Shown here: positions 1 to 10,225 of the stretch, piece by piece
How the letters are laid out: every line of letters begins with the position of its first letter
Position numbering within the stretch: position 1 is the stretch's first letter
Assembly (NCBI GenBank): GCA_022036555.1
Contig: CM039130.1
Span: 18,001,937 to 18,065,936, forward strand
Source: Microstegium vimineum
Taxonomy: Eukaryota; Streptophyta; Magnoliopsida; Poales; Poaceae
Reading direction: 5' to 3'
Length of the DNA: 64,000 nt
Position numbers and translations under genes: made by a program
Notes under the pieces: model-generated
The model's database searches: none
Told to the model about the DNA's origin: nothing
What the model saw: the letters and a program-made list of their open reading frames with translations, nothing else

Positions 1-127
1 CACGCCTAGGGCAACTGCTGCTGCTTCCCTGCTCAAGACACAGCGTCCCAGCGTCGACAACCTCGCCCCCGACCTCCAATTTGCTATCCCTACGCTTCTT
101 CCAGCCGCGGTAGGAAGAATCCTATCA
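1..127 (+). repeat. 3' end of a copia-type 5' LTR (window edge)
   Basis: The sequence up to the CA at 126-127 is followed after three bases by a primer-binding site and then by a gag-like start codon. That is the expected order for the tail of a 5' LTR. The rest of the LTR lies before the window. It does not resemble the LTR ending near 9640, so the two probably belong to different elements. The boundary is inferred from the PBS only. Confidence 0.5.
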
Positions 128-130
128 ATC

Positions 131-141
131 TGGTATCAGAG
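131..141 (+). other. Primer-binding site (initiator tRNA-Met type)
   Basis: TGGTATCAGAG matches the standard plant copia/gypsy primer-binding site complementary to the 3' end of initiator tRNA-Met. It lies three bases after the presumed LTR end and directly before the ATG at 142. Confidence 0.7.
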
Positions 142-357
142 ATGTCAGGTTCCGATGCGACCACTAAGGCCGACGCCAAGACCAATGCACTGCTGGTCCC
201 GCTGGCTGTGGCACCAGCATCGCACAGGGCGCTGCCTCCCGCACTCGACGCCATCATGAAGGCCCTCTCCGAGCTTGCCCAGCAGCTGGCCAACCTCAAC
301 GCTGGGCAGGCGCACCTTGCTGCGCAGTATTGGCCCCTCGATCTTCCCCACAGGTGA
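142..357 (+). pseudogene. Copia gag N-terminal fragment
   Basis: A reading frame of about 71 codons starts one base after the PBS. It has an Ala/Leu-rich start typical of the N terminus of plant copia gag, with a short helical stretch (residues 36-58). It stops just where sequence assigned to the oppositely oriented element K2 begins, so gag was cut by that insertion or by a deletion. No nucleocapsid zinc knuckle or pol follows on this strand. The family call rests mainly on the adjoining PBS. Confidence 0.5.
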
Positions 358-873
358 GCAGCTACCTCACCAGCACCCACACAACACTATTGGCTGGAGG
401 TAGAAGAGAGTGAGTGAGCACAGAGCACACACACTCAAGGAAAGTGCTGCTGCACTTCCCTGAATGCTGCTGCTGCTGCACGCTAGCGCTGCTGCTGTGA
501 TCTGCACTCTTGAGAACAGAATACTCACATGCACAGCACACTCAAGTCTGCAGGTGTAGCAAACTGAACTGATAATTTCATTACGATGAATGCATATAGA
601 TACACATAGGGGTAGGTTCAGTTTGTGTATGAACTGAAACCAGTGAAGGTGGGCTGCTGAGACTGCAGTCTAAGTCTACTGTCCTAGCTGCAGGATAAGC
701 CTAGCCTACTTGTAGTCTAGTGTTCTCACTACAGCTTGGCTGCTGTTCAACTTTTGAAAGTTGGTCTGCAGTTTCAGACTTCTAGTCTAGTGTTCTCACC
801 AAGCTGCAGCCTTGACTGAAAATGGACTGCACTTGCAGACTGCTGTGCAAGACCAGCAGCAGATTATTCAACA
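352..873 (-). repeat. 3' LTR of minus-strand copia element K2
   Basis: Read on the minus strand, a purine-rich tract is followed by TGTTGAATAATC, a canonical LTR start, at 873. The sequence runs leftwards with no coding potential and is rich in CAG/CTG words. The left boundary near 352 is an estimate, because the matching 5' LTR is not in the window and no target duplication can be checked. Confidence 0.55.
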
Positions 874-890
874 ATTCTTCCCCTAATCTT
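874..890 (-). other. Polypurine tract of K2
   Basis: On the minus strand AAGATTAGGGGAAGAAT lies immediately before the LTR start TGTTGAA. This is the usual plus-strand priming tract of a copia element. Confidence 0.6.
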
Positions 891-1646
891 GCTGCTCTTG
901 CTTGATTTCCACCATTCCAATCTTGGTCCTCAGCTCCATGAACTGAAGACGGCCGAGTGGCTTGGTGAAGATGCCTGCGAGCTGTTGTCCGTATTCGACA
1001 AACTCCAGAACAATCTGTCCTCCATCAACACAATCACGGATGAAGTGAAAACGGGTGTCAATGTGCTTGCTCCGGTCTTGGAGGCTGGATTCTTTTCAAG
1101 GGCGATGGCTGGTTGATTGTCCACCATTAATGCCGGTGGGCGAGCCTTTCCCCGACAAGCTCGCCTAGGAGCCGGCGCAGCCAGACCACCTAGCATGCCG
1201 CTGTGGCTGTTGCTACGTACTCTGCCTCGCACGTAGATAGCGCCACGATCTTTTGCTTTAGTGACCGCCCCGACCAGGCCAAGGAAGACGACCGTCAATG
1301 TCGCCTGCTATGTCTGCGTCACTAAAAACCGTGAGCCGCAACCCACTTCCGCCGATCTTGGGGAAGACGACACACTGGTCCATCGTCCCCTTGACATAGC
1401 GCAGTAGCTGCTTCACCGCAACCCAGTGATCCTCTTGGGGATCCTCCATGAACCGACTGACATACCCGACCGTGAACGTGATGTCTGACCAAGTATTTGT
1501 CAGATACCGCAGCCCGCCGACGTTGCTCTGATAGGCGCACGGCTTGCAATCAACCATGCCGCCATGCTCCAGCAACTTCTCTGCGTAGGCATGCTGGCCT
1601 AGGGAGATGGAATCGCTCCCGTGCTTCACCTCAATGCCGAGGTAGT
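891..1646 (-). pseudogene. Copia pol remnant (K2): RT end and RNase H
   Basis: Translated on the minus strand this is the C-terminal part of a copia polyprotein. It has the linker motif LRYLTNTWSDITFTVGYVS and the segment around LLRYVKGT, then the RNase H FSDADIAGD motif (normally DADWAGD). The tail VDNQPAIALEKNP corresponds to the DN.SAI.L.KNP part of RNase H. The frame is broken near 1280 and again in the RNase H middle, so it is dead. Its upstream continuation is not adjacent: it resumes at 8300 on the far side of gypsy element A, which inserted at 1646/1647. Confidence 0.85.
1642..1646. repeat. Target-site duplication GTAGT (left) of element A
   Basis: GTAGT directly precedes the TGATAGCG terminus of element A and is repeated exactly at 8295-8299 directly after its other terminus. 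Five bases is the normal duplication length for Ty3/gypsy insertion. Confidence 0.9.
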
Positions 1647-2553
1647 TGATAGCGACCCGCAGGGTTCGTAGTCCGATCTTTCGATGAGAGTTGGTGGATA
1701 ACTCGATTGGTGGATGGAGATGACGTTCACGGCTCGACTACAACTGTCCAAGGACGCTGCGCCTTAGCAACCGATACACCACCTCCGATGGCTACCGTGA
1801 TCTTGCGGCGCGACAACCAACCACTAGGTCTCCCGTCCTGCAAGCAATCGAAGAACCAGCAAGAACAAGATGAACAAGCACTCAATTGCAAGATGAATAT
1901 GAAGGTTTCAATCTGAGAACATAATATGGTGAGGTTCTGATGACAATCAGACGGACGGTTGATCCAACACACGCGCTGAAAGGCGGTAGCAATAGCTAAC
2001 TCGACGAAACAAAACCTAATCTGTTTACGGCGGCTCTAAGTACTTATAACCTGTTGAGAGAACGACCACAAGGGTGTTGGGGTCGTTCTCCAACCCTAGG
2101 ACGTGTCCCTAATGGACCCAACTTGATACATGGGCCATCGGCCCAAAATAAGGTGATGCAGCACCGGTGGACAGAAAAGGTCTCGGTACAAAAACGATGA
2201 CTCTAGACGCATCTGATAAGGTATAGCCATGCTTCTGGATCCGTTGGAATGTAGACTTGATAAGCTTTCCAAAAACTGCTAGAACGTCCCAATCGGAGTC
2301 CGTATGAAGTCGTGGCATCCATCACAAGTTGGCGCTGTCCTGCAGTCCAAATCCAGTCGGTGCCCATCCCTTGCCCTGCTGATCCTCTCCATTGTTCCTA
2401 AGCAAAACAAGAGCGCACGTGTCTCCATTGTCTAAATATAATGGACTAGAGTTTAAGAATGAACTTACTTGATGGTTGAGTTCACGGGCACGAGCACGAG
2501 TAATAGGACCAAGTGGTGCTGGAGATTGTATTGTTGTGTTGATGTCCTCATCA
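1647..2553 (-). repeat. 3' LTR of element A
   Basis: It is 907 bp, bounded by TG and CA on both strands, and nearly identical to 7388-8294. Its first part (on the minus strand) is coding: the polyprotein frame crosses the PPT into the LTR and reads GPITRARARELNHQVSSFL. Confidence 0.93.
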
Positions 2554-2566
2554 TCCTCCCCTTCTT
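2554..2566 (-). other. Polypurine tract of element A
   Basis: On the minus strand AAGAAGGGGAGGA lies directly before the LTR start TGATGAGGAC. The tract is itself inside an open reading frame. Confidence 0.85.
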
Positions 2567-2899
2567 GCATTTGAGTCGTCCTCGACTCAAGCTCATCTTC
2601 CTCTCCTAAATATGATTTCAAATCGTGTGGATTTAATCGCGACTTCGCCTTTTGACAAGTCGTGCAGCGAGAAACAAATCTCGCCACATCTCTCCTCATC
2701 TTTGGCCAAAAGAAATGACCAACAAGTATGTCCTTTGTCTTCTTTGCTCCAAATGTCCCATCAAGCCACCTCCATGCGCTTCGTGAAGCAACAACAAACG
2801 AACGGAGCTAGCTGGAATGCATAGCTTGTTAGCTCTGAACATAAAGCCATCATTAAGAACAAATTTATTCCATGCCTTTCCATCTTTACATTGCAGCAA
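2554..2899 (-). pseudogene. Integrase remnant of element A (zinc finger only)
   Basis: The N-terminal integrase zinc finger is recognisable: a histidine segment near HEAHGGGLMGH and then CTTCQKAK. The frame then passes directly into an acidic linker (residues DELESR...EGEDDED) and the LTR-encoded tail. The catalytic DDE core and everything after it, several hundred codons, are absent. A frameshift also separates the finger's two halves near 2700. This internal deletion explains the short length of the element. Confidence 0.8.
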
Positions 2900-3440
2900 T
2901 ACATCTTTAAAATCATTATCATGTACTTATTGTTGTTTAATTGTTTCCAGACCAAAGATCTTATAGTCAAGTTGGGTCAATAAAGTATATCTCCTAGACA
3001 AAGCATCATCAATGATATTCTCTTTCCCTTTCTTGTGCTTAATGATATAAGGAAAATATTCAATAAATTCAACTCACTTAGCATGTCTACGACTTAGCAT
3101 GTCTACGGTTCAATTTTCCTTGACTACGAATATGCTTCAATGATTCATGATCAGAATGAATAACAAATTCTTTGGGCTACAAATAATGCTGCCATGTTTC
3201 TAATGTCCGCACAAGAGCATACAATTCCTTATCATAAGTAGAATAATTCAGAACAGGTCCACTTAGTTTTTCACTAAAATATGCAATGGGTTTACCTTCT
3301 TGTAACAAAACACCACCCAATCCAATTCCACTAGCATCACATTCAAGTTCAAAAGTCTTATTAAAATCAGGAAGTTGGAGAAGAGGTGCATGTGTCAACT
3401 TATCTTTCAACATGTTGAAGGCATTCTCTTGTTTGGTGTC
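2900..3440 (-). pseudogene. RNase H domain of element A
   Basis: Ty3/gypsy RNase H follows the RT. It starts with [18 protein letters not shown] (first catalytic Asp in CDAS) and continues through IAYFSEKL, the YDKELYAL segment with the catalytic Glu, and HSDHESLKHI with the next Asp. Stops occur at about 3176 and in the connection domain, where RRHAK is still visible. The region 2900-3120 encodes only a decayed linker towards integrase. Confidence 0.88.
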
Positions 3441-4484
3441 CTAAGAAAATGCGACTCCCTTCTTCGTAAGCTCATTTAATGGTGCAGCAATGGTGCTGAA
3501 ATCCCGCACAAAGCGACGATAGAACCCAGCAAGTTCTAGAAAACTCCGCACTTGGGTGATAGTCGTTGGTATCGGCCACCCCTGTATAGCTTCCACCTTG
3601 GCTTTGTCAACCTCAATTCCCTGTGGAGTAACAACATAGCCAAGAAAAGAAACACGATCTGTGCAAAAGGTGCACTTGTCAAGGTTACCAAATAAATGTG
3701 CCTCTCGTAGAGCTTTAAAAACAGCACATAAATGCTCAAGATGTTCTTCAATAGATTTGCTATAAATCAGTATATCATCAAAATAAACAACAACAAATCT
3801 TCCAATGAAAGTACGCAAAACCTCGTTCATCAATCTCATGAAGGTACTAGGTGCATTAGTTAACCCAAAAGGCATGACTAACCACTCATACAAACCAAAC
3901 TTAGTTTTGAAAGCAGTTTTTCATTCATCTCCTAATTTCATGCGAATCTGGTGGTAACCACTACGCAAATCGACTTTGGAAAACACAACAACACCGCTCA
4001 ATTCATCTAACATGTCATCTAAGCGTGGAATAGGATGACGATATCGAATAGTAATATTATTAATAGCTCGACAATCCACACACATACGCCATGATCCATC
4101 TTTCTTAGGTACTAAAATAACTGGAACAACACATAGACTAAGAGACTCGCGTATGTAACCTTTGTCGAGTAGTTCTTGTACTTGACGCTGAATCTCCTTT
4201 GTTTCTTCAGGATTGATCCTATATGGTGCACGGTTGGGCAACGAGGCACCAGGAATTAGGTCGATTTGGTGCTCAATGCCTCGAAGTTGTGGCAGCCCTG
4301 GTGGTATTTCACTTGGGAACACATCAGAAAACTCCTGCAAAACGTTAGCCACAACAGGAGGCAAGGAATGCTGCATATCGTCAATGGAAATCAATGCATC
4401 TTTGCATATTAAAGCATAAGCAACAGAAGTGGATGCATTCAACTCATTAACATCAGATTTAGTAGCAAGCAAAACAATTCCCAT
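3441..4484 (-). pseudogene. Reverse transcriptase of element A
   Basis: A near-complete Ty3/gypsy RT. It has the entry region with VPKKDGSWRMCVDCRAIN, the FSKVDLRSGYHQIRM motif with the first catalytic Asp, [10 protein letters not shown], and the active site as FDDILIYS (a common gypsy variant of YxDD). [14 protein letters not shown] and the thumb region follow. One in-frame stop near 3920 separates the fingers from the palm and another ends the thumb at 3441. The enzyme would copy element RNA into cDNA in the virus-like particle. It is inactive as written. Confidence 0.93.
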
Positions 4485-5225
4485 TCAATTTAATCTCAGT
4501 TTGCTTATCAACAACAGATTTGGCATTTTTATTGTTCTCACTTGTAGCCTTTGCAGTTTTAGCAACATCATCATGCATAATGGCTTCAGGAGACATAGGA
4601 TGCAACACAATTTTTCTATCATGGTATAGAAAAGAATACTGATTTGCTCTACCATGATGCATAGAATCTCTATCAAATTGCCATGGTCTACCTAGCAGAA
4701 TATTACAAGCTTGCATAGGCACAACATCACATTCAATCACATCATTATAAGATCCAATGGAAAAATTGATGCGCACAAGTCTAGTTACCTTTGCCTTACC
4801 ACTGTTGTTTAACCATTGAATGTAATATGCATGTGGGTGTGGTTTGGTCGTAAGCGCAAGCTTCTCCACCATGTCGCTGCTGGCCAAGTTGTTGCAGCTA
4901 CCTCCATCAATGATCATGCGACATGAACGCTCCTTGATGACACACTTTGTTTGGAACAACGTGTCGCTGATTTTGGTCCGCCTTCTCCATTTGTGCACTA
5001 AGCACACGCTGTACAATGAGGCTCTCATAGTGGTCGGCTGCACCTGCATTAATATGTTCTTCCACATATTCTTCACTACCTGCATGGTCAGCCGCAAGCA
5101 ATGCAAGTGTATCATCATCAAAATCACTAGCAGATGAATACTCACCATCATCTTTGACTATCATAACGCGCTTGCTTGAACACTCGCGCATCATATGTCC
5201 ATATCCTTTGCATCGATGACACTGA
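4485..5225 (-). pseudogene. Nucleocapsid zinc knuckle and protease of element A
   Basis: A CCHC knuckle (CHRCKGYGHMMREC) is encoded at about 5170-5215. An acidic spacer follows, then a retropepsin-like domain with IIDGGSCNNLAS (Asp-Gly-Gly in place of the classical DSG/DTG) and CNILLGRPW near its end. Knuckle and protease are in different frames with a shift near 4930. The protease would mature the gag-pol polyprotein. Confidence 0.8.
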
Positions 5226-6332
5226 ATGTCTCTTATTTACCTGTAGATGCCACGGACGAAGCACTTGCACTAGGCTTCTGTATCGTCTTCGCCACTGAAT
5301 TCGCTGGAGTAGCACGAAGCTTGTCGCTAGTAGGAGCTGGTGTAGTCGTAGTAGTAGTCGTACGGGGCTGCCATGAATTAGTCTTCCCTGTAGAAAAGTT
5401 AGTCCTAGCACTCGCACGTCGCCCTGCACTTCCCTTTCAGCTTTACAAGCAAGATGAAACAAACGGGTTACGTTAGTGTACTCTTTATATGCAAGGATGT
5501 CCTGAATTTCACGATTTAACCCACCCAAAAATCTTGCCATAGCAGGTTCCTCATCCTCCTCTAAATTACAACGCAACATACCCATTTGTAATTCTTGATA
5601 ATACTCTTCTACACTTTTAGTACCTTGTCTTAGTTGTTGTAGTTTATGTAGCAAATCACGTGCATAGTAAGAAGGAACAAATCTAGCCCTCATGATTTTT
5701 TTCAAAGCATCCCAAGTCTGTGGTATGTTCTTAGGATTTTTCTTACTATACTCTATCCACCATACAGTAGCAAAGTCAGTAAACTTACTAGTAGCAGCCC
5801 TAACACGTGTATTCTTAGGAAATTCATGACATGCAAACTTTTGGTCAACAACAATTTCCCATGAAATGTATGCATCAGGATCATACTTGCCATCAAAAGG
5901 AGGTATTTTAAATTTAATCTTACTAAAAGCATCATTGTTATTATGTACCTCACGTCGACGGTGACCCATACCTCTTCGATTTAAGTGTAGGCGACGTCGA
6001 TCACGAAGGTCATTGTCATCAAGATCCATATCTCCAGAGTAAGCATCCTCATCATTATCTTCGACCTGCTCCTCGTCCTTGTTGCCTTCATCATTCTTCT
6101 CTTTGTCTTTTGTGTGGAAGTCATCAAAACGTTGTAGAAGAGCAACAAGGCTTTTGTCCATACGAGCCATCGATGCTTCAACTCTTGTAAGCTTGGTGGT
6201 GGTGGTGAGTTGGGCGGACTCCAATTGCCCAATCTTTTCATTGGTCACCTGCACTTGTCTTGTAAAATGTTGAATGATGCCCTTGGTGCGTGGAGTTTGT
6301 GACATCTGGTTATTGTCCTTTGTTCCTGACAT
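5226..6332 (-). pseudogene. Gag capsid protein of element A
   Basis: The ATG at 6332 opens a 394-codon frame. It has an N-terminal helical, coiled-coil-like segment (residues 15-70), a highly acidic stretch, then the retrotransposon gag domain (about residues 135-290: FKIPPFDGKYDPDAYISWE, then WW.EY, and SVEEYYQELQ). The frame goes out of register near 5480, so the zinc knuckle lies in another frame. Gag forms the particle shell. The start follows a 1-kb leader. Confidence 0.87.
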
Positions 6333-7372
6333 GGTTTAAAAGACAAGAACAACAAGGATACAAGTGAAGAAATAAAAGCCCTACAACTATTAGGATGTAG
6401 CTACAACAACACACTCGCTCTCAACCTGTTTCTCAAGCTCTTACCAATTCTTACCTTGCTCAAACACGAGGGTGTCAACAACCAGCAAGCCTGCAACCTT
6501 GGAAGTGAATGTATCGGTACCGTAGCACAACACCTGTCAAGTTGTAGTCGAATATGTGGAGCTATAGGTGGCCAATGTTATGGACAAGGATAGTCACAAA
6601 AGCAAGTTGAATAATCGTTCAAAGGTGGTACTGTGCTGGTCCTAGCCTAGACCGTGCTAGAGACGCGAGCCTGGACACAAAGGAACTCACAAACACCACC
6701 TAATCAAAGGAGACAACACAAAGATGAACCCCTTCTTTTTTTTTCTTTTTTTTCTTTTTTTTGTCCTTTTTTTTTCCAGGGGATCCTCAAAACTGATTAT
6801 ATGAACAAAGAGATGTCAAAAGAGCAATTCACCACACACACTTTTTCCGAAAGTGTAGGGGTATATAGGTAATTAAAAGATACTTTCTCTCTCTCTAAAG
6901 TAAGCTTTGCTTTAATATCGTATGAATCAAGTAGTTCGAATTTGCTTCTCGAAAGGAACTCAGACTCACAGAAATAAATATCAGAATAGCACTCGAGCTC
7001 AATAATGGAAAACAACTCGGACTCAAAATTTATAGCAGCGAATACGGGTAGAACTCCAACTCGATTACAGAAAACTACTCAGACTCGGACTTGATAGTAG
7101 CGAATACTAGGGTAGTACTCGGACTCGATTACATAAAGCAACTCGGACTAGAACGTGACAAGAACTCGAAACTTTAAAGGACTATAACTAAGACCAGCAA
7201 CTTGACACAACCGATGCAACCGACGATTCAACAAGCCCTAGCTAAGCAGGACTAGCAAAAAGGCTCAACGGGTTTATGGGATTACGGAAAACTAATCTAC
7301 TATTTTTTTGGGCTTTTCTGGACTATAGGAAAAAAATTGCGAAGGATTGGAAGTCTCTCACCGATAAACCTT
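6333..7372 (-). other. 5' untranslated leader of element A
   Basis: About 1 kb between PBS and gag without coding signal. It contains a pyrimidine run on the + strand at about 6730-6776 (long T tracts broken by single C) and several ACTCGGACTCGA-like repeats between 6930 and 7170. These may be packaging or structural elements, but no function can be shown. Confidence 0.7.
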
Positions 7373-7385
7373 GCTCTGATTACCA
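7373..7385 (-). other. Primer-binding site of element A
   Basis: On the minus strand TGGTAATCAGAGC lies two bases after the LTR end. It equals the initiator tRNA-Met type PBS with one extra A, a variant or a mutation. Confidence 0.75.
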
Positions 7386-7387
7386 AC

Positions 7388-8294
7388 TGATAGCGATCCG
7401 TAGGGTTCGCAGTCCGATCTTTCAATGAGAGTTGGTGGATAACTCGATTGGTGGATGGAGATGACGTTCACGGCTCGACTACAACCGTCCAAGGACGCTG
7501 CGCCTTAGCAACCGATACACCACCTCCGATGGCTGCCGTGATCTTGCGGCGGGACAACCAGCCACTAGGGCTCCCGTCCTGCAAGCAATCGAAGAACCAG
7601 CAAGAACAAGATGAACAAGCACTCAATTGCAAGATGAATATGAAGGTTTCAATCTGAGAACACAATATGATGAGGTTCTGATGACAATCAGACGGACGGT
7701 TGATCCAACACACGTGCTGAAAGGCGGTAGCAATAGCTAACTCGACGACACCAAACCTAATCTGTTTACGGCGGCTCTAAGTACTTATAACCTGTTGAGA
7801 GAACGACCACAAGGGTGTTGGGGTTGTTCTCCAACCCTAGGACGCGTCCCTAATGGACCCAACTTGATACATGGGCCATCGGCCCAAAATAAGGTGACGC
7901 AGCACCGGTGGACAGAAAAGGTCTCGGTACAAAAACGATGACTCTGGACGCATCTGATAAGGTATAGCCATGCTTCTGGATTCGTTGGAATGTAGACTTG
8001 ATAAGCTTTCCAAAAACTGCTAGAACGTCTCAATCGGAGTCCGTATGAAGTCGTGGCATCCATCACAAGTTGGCGCTGTCCTGCAGTCCAAATCCAGTCG
8101 GTGCCCATCCCTTGCCCTGCTGATCCTCCCCATCGTTCCTAAACAAAACAAGAGTGCACGTGTCTCCATTGTCTAAATATAATGGACTAGAGTTTAAGAA
8201 TGAACTTACTTGATGGTTGAGTTCACGGGCACGAGCACGAGTAATAGGACCAAGTGGTGCTGGAGATTGTATTGTTGTGTTGATGTCCTCATCA
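7388..8294 (-). repeat. 5' LTR of element A
   Basis: It is 907 bp, the same length as the 3' LTR, with matching TG/CA termini. It ends exactly at the GTAGT duplication at 8295-8299. Confidence 0.93.
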
Positions 8295-8299
8295 GTAGT
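8295..8299. repeat. Target-site duplication GTAGT (right) of element A
   Basis: Exact copy of 1642-1646, on the other side of element A. Confidence 0.9.
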
Positions 8300-8598
8300 A
8301 GGAGAATTGGCCACTTGGCCGAGGTCGCTCATGTGGAACTGAGCCGCCATCTTGCCCTTGAAGCCATCGATGTCCTCCGCGCGCGCTTCGGTGACGATCA
8401 AGTCGCCCATGTACACACTGACGACGAGTTCTTCCTTCCCCGTCACCGTGTGTAGAGCGCGTGCTCTGTTGCGCAGCGTTCGAACCCAAGCGCGCCCAAC
8501 GTGACGTCAAGCTTAGCGTTCCACGCTCCCGGTGCCTGTTGCAGCCCGTACAAGGCCTTGCGCAGCCGCAACACCTTGTGCTATGCTCCCTCCATGGC
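8300..8598 (-). pseudogene. Copia RT fragment (K2, upstream half)
   Basis: On the minus strand this reads LRKALYGLQQAPGAWN, the conserved copia RT motif (normally [13 protein letters not shown]). Then comes VYMGDLIVT, the active site with YVDD changed to YMGD, and the following FKGKMAAQFHMSDLG. The frame continues across the A insertion into 1646-891. The K2 sequence stops abruptly near 8598, where an oppositely oriented copia RT begins. Nothing of its gag, protease or integrase is present. Confidence 0.88.
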
Positions 8599-9396
8599 GA
8601 CTTGGGTGAGCTGCATCACTTCCTGGGGATGCAGGTTCAGCGTAGTGGGGGTCTTTTTCTCTCCCAGTGGCCCTACATGATTGAATTGCAACCCCAAGCT
8701 CTTTGCAGATGGTGTTCCTATTTCGGATGCTACATATTTTCGTAGCCTTGCAAGGGCATTACAGTATCTGACTTTCACCAGTGATATTGCCTACTTCGTT
8801 CAACAAATTTGTTTGTATATGCATGATCCCCGGGAACGTCACCTGGCTGCTCTGAAGCGGACCCTTCGCTACATTAGGGGCACCTAACATCTTGGATTGT
8901 TCTTGCGGCTGTCTTCTTCAGCAGAGTTGGTGGTCTACTTTGATGCAGACTGGGCCGGTTGCCTGGACACACACAAGTCCACCTCGGGCTATGCTGTGTT
9001 CCTCGGTGACAACCTTGTCTCGTGGTCTTCCAAGAGCCAGAGCACCGTCTCCAGTTCGAGCGCTGAGGCTGAGTATCGTGCTGTTGCCATTGCTATGGCC
9101 GAGGCTTCCTGGCTGCGTCAGCTTCTTGAAGAGCTTCACGCTCCCGTTCGCCGTGCGGTTCTGGTATACTGCGACAACATTAACACGGTTTACATGTCTA
9201 CCATCCCCATCCAGCATCAACGCACCAAGCATATTGAAATCAACCTCCACTTCGTCCGTGAGCACGTCGCCCTTGGTCATGTTCGCGTCCTTCATATGCT
9301 TACCTCAACACAGTATGCCAACATCTTCACCAAAGGGCTGCCGTCATCGATTTTCAGTGAGGTCAGGTCCAGTCTACCAATTCGACTGCGGGGGCG
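8599..9396 (+). pseudogene. Copia element K3: RT C-terminus and RNase H
   Basis: The frame begins in the RT thumb (DLGELHHFLGMQV), then LARALQYLTFTSDIAYFVQ and LKRTLRYIRGT. After an in-frame stop at about 8886 comes the copia RNase [49 protein letters not shown] and ANIFTKGLP. The RNase H part is open for about 190 codons. The 5' part of the element is missing because the + strand sequence starts within RT at the junction with K2. Confidence 0.92.
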
Positions 9397-9640
9397 TGTT
9401 AGAAGTATATGTTATAGCTGTGTATTGGCTAGACTGCTGCCATCCTGGGCTGGGCCTTTGGACTTGGAATAGGATTGATCTACTTGATAGGCAAGGCATC
9501 ATCTAATGGTGGGCGTTACTTCTATAAGACATACCCTAGAGATCCCTTGCCTATAAATGTGTACACATGTATCTCATATCAATCAATCTATTGTTCCTGG
9601 CTATACTTGCTTTCATATTGTAATCCCCACACGACATGCA
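9397..9640 (+). repeat. 3' LTR of copia K3
   Basis: A G-rich PPT (ACTGCGGGGGCG) ends at 9396 and is followed by TGTTAGAAGTATATG, a typical copia LTR start. A TATA-like CCTATAAATG lies near 9550. The right end (about CACGACA at 9640) is estimated from LTR-like termini. The 5' LTR is missing, so it cannot be checked by pairing. Confidence 0.7.
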
Positions 9641-10225
9641 CACTTTCGTCTACCTATTGGGTACACTTTCTGTCCTAAATATCTGCCCGTTTGGCATTTT
9701 GGGCACCACTAAATAGACGACATGGTTTATAAAGTAGTAAACATGTGTCAGTATTACTATGAACTGGCATATACAAGTATAAGATTTTTCTTATTTCCTC
9801 AACTGTACAAAAATGTTTTGACTTCGTTAACTCTTGGGGCAATGGAATATATGAATGGATCACCTGATGGGTTGTATTATTCTTTGGAATTGGCTGGAAT
9901 CTGTCTGTGATAGAGGATAGACGAACAGGCTTAGATTGCTTAATCAATGTTTACAGGAGAGTTTACACATATATATAGGAGATTAGAGGAGGGTGGCCCA
10001 AGGGGCCAGCCGAGACCCAAGTGGCCTGGGCAATAACCCAACACAGGTAGCTAGGAGGTTTACACGAGTAGCTAGGAGATTACAGTAAAGAGCAATTATT
10101 TCTAACAGTCTGGCTCATCAATCTTTTAATATCATGCTTTTTCTTCTTTTTATGATTTGCGCCATTCTTAGTTGATCTACATTATCTGCTCATCCCTTCT
10201 GTAACAATTGTTTGCTGATACGCAG
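9641..10225 (+). other. Intronic sequence upstream of the visible QS exons
   Basis: AT-rich sequence without coding motifs lies between the K3 LTR and the splice acceptor TGATACGCAG at 10216-10225. A solo LTR occupies 9908-10107. No earlier QS exon could be found here or in the TE block to the left, so the intron either extends beyond position 1 or the gene is 5'-truncated. Confidence 0.55.
9908..10107 (-). mobile_element. 200-bp solo LTR with TSD GTCTG
   Basis: On the minus strand it runs from TGTTAGAAATAATTGC to CCTCTATCA and includes a TATA-like CTATATATATG. GTCTG occurs exactly at 9903-9907 and 10108-10112. The single LTR between two target duplications shows an insertion followed by LTR-LTR recombination, which removed the internal region. 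Its TGTTAGAA start suggests a copia family. Confidence 0.85.

Larger units (their letters stand above)
1647..8294 (-). mobile_element. Ty3/gypsy element A, structurally complete, 6.65 kb
   Basis: The element has two 907-bp LTRs (1647-2553 and 7388-8294), a PBS, a PPT, gag, protease, RT and RNase H in that order on the minus strand, and a perfect 5-bp duplication. By eye about 24 substitutions separate the LTRs (roughly 2.6 percent), suggesting an insertion on the order of a million years ago under the commonly used grass LTR rate. The integrase core is missing and several frames are broken, so it cannot move on its own. Its pol order (RT-RNase H-IN) and coding sequence running into the 3' LTR suggest a chromovirus, possibly CRM-like. 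No chromodomain is left to confirm this. Confidence 0.93.

Noticed and set aside
142..9640. Copia gag at 142-357 and copia RT/RNase H at 8599-9640 as two ends of one + strand element
   Set aside because: The LTR tail before the PBS (1-127) does not resemble the LTR end near 9600-9640, so they cannot be the paired LTRs of one insertion.
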